Origin: an uncultured Brachyspira sp.
GTDB taxonomy: Bacteria; Spirochaetota; Brachyspiria; Brachyspirales; Brachyspiraceae
Direction: 5' to 3'
Assembly (NCBI RefSeq): GCF_934747485.1
Contig: NZ_CAKVGN010000019.1
Span: forward strand, 1-42,639
Length of the DNA: 42,639 bases
The notes under the pieces were generated by a model. It had not been told where the DNA came from, did no database searches, and worked only from the letters and a program-made list of their open reading frames with translations. A program made the position numbers and the translations under genes. Shown piece after piece: positions 41,763 to 42,639 of the stretch. How positions within the stretch are numbered: position 1 is the stretch's first letter; the number at the start of each line of letters is the position of its first letter.

Positions 41763-42497
41763 ATGAAACATTTAATCATTTTAGCACTCGCTATTTTCAT
41801 TATTTCCTGCGGCGGCAATACTGAAACAAATAAAGAAACCGCAGCAGAACCAGCAACACTTACTATAGATTTTCAGGCTATATTCGGTGAAAAGGCCAAT
41901 GATGATAATACTATAATGCAAAACTCATATTTAAAAGTTACAGGCAATTATGGAGATATTGATGCTAAAGTAGATGCTGTTACAGGTGCTTCTACACCTA
42001 CAGGAGCTACAAAATCTTGGGATTCATACAGATATGAGAACAAACAATTTGCAAACAATAAAATTGAGAGAGGCTTAGGATTTTTTGTATTATACGGAGT
42101 TGCACCTGCAAAAACTTACAATTTTGACGGTATGACAGGAACTGGTATATCACAAAAAACTTTAGACGGCACTAATGGTCCTCAAGTTACAGGAACAGGG
42201 GTTACAAAAGATGAGACTGGAGTTATCACTATTAGATATGCACATGCAGGCGGTCCTACTGTTTATCCTTGGGCTTATGAATTAAAGTCAGATACTAATG
42301 GAATATTTAAAATTGGTTATGGTTCAGAAAATAATAAAATGAGCAAATTACAAATTTCTAATGATATTGATTTTGCAAACATAGAAATGGTTACAGATAA
42401 AGCTAAAGATGGAATAGGTTATTGGCAGGGAGATTTACAAGGTACTTTTGAAAATGATGTTCTCACATTAAAAGGTACTTTAAAAGAAGTTAAATAA
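41763..42497 (+). CDS. Lipoprotein of unknown function
   Basis: Not recognised. The 244 residues start with a signal ending in the lipobox IISC (Cys16), then a short Asn/Thr/Glu linker (17-31). The rest is Gly/Thr/Asn-rich and probably beta-structured, with no transmembrane segment (KVTGNYGDIDAKVDAVTGAS, TGTGVTKDETGVITIRYAHA). The GASTPTGATKSWDSYRYE stretch is reminiscent of small secreted proteins with a TGAS motif as in FMN-binding domains, but the rest does not support that, so no function is given. AAAGGA lies 8 bases before the ATG. It is followed by a terminator. Confidence 0.65.
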   Translation: MKHLIILALAIFIISCGGNTETNKETAAEPATLTIDFQAIFGEKANDDNTIMQNSYLKVTGNYGDIDAKVDAVTGASTPTGATKSWDSYRYENKQFANNKIERGLGFFVLYGVAPAKTYNFDGMTGTGISQKTLDGTNGPQVTGTGVTKDETGVITIRYAHAGGPTVYPWAYELKSDTNGIFKIGYGSENNKMSKLQISNDIDFANIEMVTDKAKDGIGYWQGDLQGTFENDVLTLKGTLKEVK

Positions 42498-42511
42498 ATT
42501 AAATGCTTAAT

Positions 42512-42534
42512 AGGGGATTTTATCCCCTTTTTTA
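42512..42534 (+). terminator. Terminator of lipoprotein gene
   Basis: AGGGGAT (42512-42518) pairs with ATCCCCT (42522-42528) across a 3-base loop and is followed by a T-run. Confidence 0.85.
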
Positions 42535-42566
42535 ATAAATTATAATTATATCTTTTATTTTTTAGA

Positions 42567-42639
42567 TGTTTAGGAGCCATACATATTGCACGTTTTTTAG
42601 TTTAAAAAAAGCAGGTATTCCTTATAATTTAATTAACTA
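42567..42639 (+). repeat. Right copy of 73-bp terminal inverted repeat
   Basis: The exact reverse complement of positions 3-75. Read outward it begins TGTTTAGGAGCC and runs off the window. An ATG at 42566-42568 opens a frame of 24 codons to the edge (MFRSHTYCTFFSLKK and on), without a clear ribosome site. Confidence 0.9.

Noticed and set aside
1..42639. Linear plasmid or phage with terminal inverted repeats
   Set aside because: Content is chromosomal housekeeping (dnaG, rpoD, nusB, glyS, flgG), with no replication or structural genes of such elements. The repeat at the ends is better explained by flanking multicopy sequence.

Overview
The window is AT-rich (intergenic DNA is almost entirely A/T) and reads as chromosomal DNA from an anaerobic, flagellated spirochaete. 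Brachyspira is the best guess. The reasons are FlgG and CheW, the codon use, several TPR proteins, the hexuronate and PTS genes, and the style of the GC-richer intergenic repeats. This assignment rests on family recognition only; no database search was run. Housekeeping genes (dnaG, rpoD, nusB, glyS) argue against a plasmid or phage. No rRNA, tRNA, CRISPR array or complete transposase gene was seen.

Layout. 0-2 kb: a PilZ protein with a degenerate receiver domain, 5-formyl-THF cyclo-ligase, and a convergent CheW. 2-6 kb: a Cu(I) P-type ATPase (copA) with a clear promoter and a candidate operator, then a DUF4405 membrane protein. 6-12.2 kb (minus strand): dnaG-rpoD, and nusB followed by an overlapping TPR gene. 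12.4-14.6 kb (minus): uxaC and a KDPG aldolase. 14.8-21.3 kb: flgG with a sigma-28-like promoter, a lytic transglycosylase, a 747-residue TPR protein and a very long family-5 solute-binding lipoprotein. 21.5-24.3 kb (minus): uxuB-uxuA. With uxaC and eda these cover glucuronate to fructuronate to mannonate to KDG, and KDPG cleavage; only KDG kinase is missing. 24.5-26 kb: a small secreted protein and a B3/B4-domain gene broken by one in-frame stop.

26-32.8 kb is the most coherent accessory region. A mannose-class PTS (EIIA, IIB, IIC, IID) is followed by two SIS-domain sugar-phosphate proteins in one minus-strand operon. A GntR/UTRA regulator lies just upstream, and a third SIS gene of the FrlB/GfrF type is divergent on the plus strand. 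Gene content resembles the gfr (glucoselysine/fructoselysine) systems of Enterococcus and Salmonella, so the likely job is uptake and cleavage of Amadori-type glycated amines. Both promoters of the region are near-consensus (TTGACA, 16-17 bp spacer, TATAAT or TATACT), and each is followed directly by the same 20-bp motif, the probable operator of the GntR protein.

32.8-42.6 kb: a TIGR03960-type radical SAM protein, a methyltransferase and galM, glyS, a marR-YczE-like operon, a PepSY-like periplasmic protein and a lipoprotein. Two copies of a dispersed GC-richer repeat lie in opposite orientation around the galM/glyS block. The window is bounded by a perfect 73-bp inverted repeat at its two ends, reading outward from a TG dinucleotide on each side. 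This suggests flanking copies of a mobile element or other multicopy repeat, or an assembly break at such a repeat.
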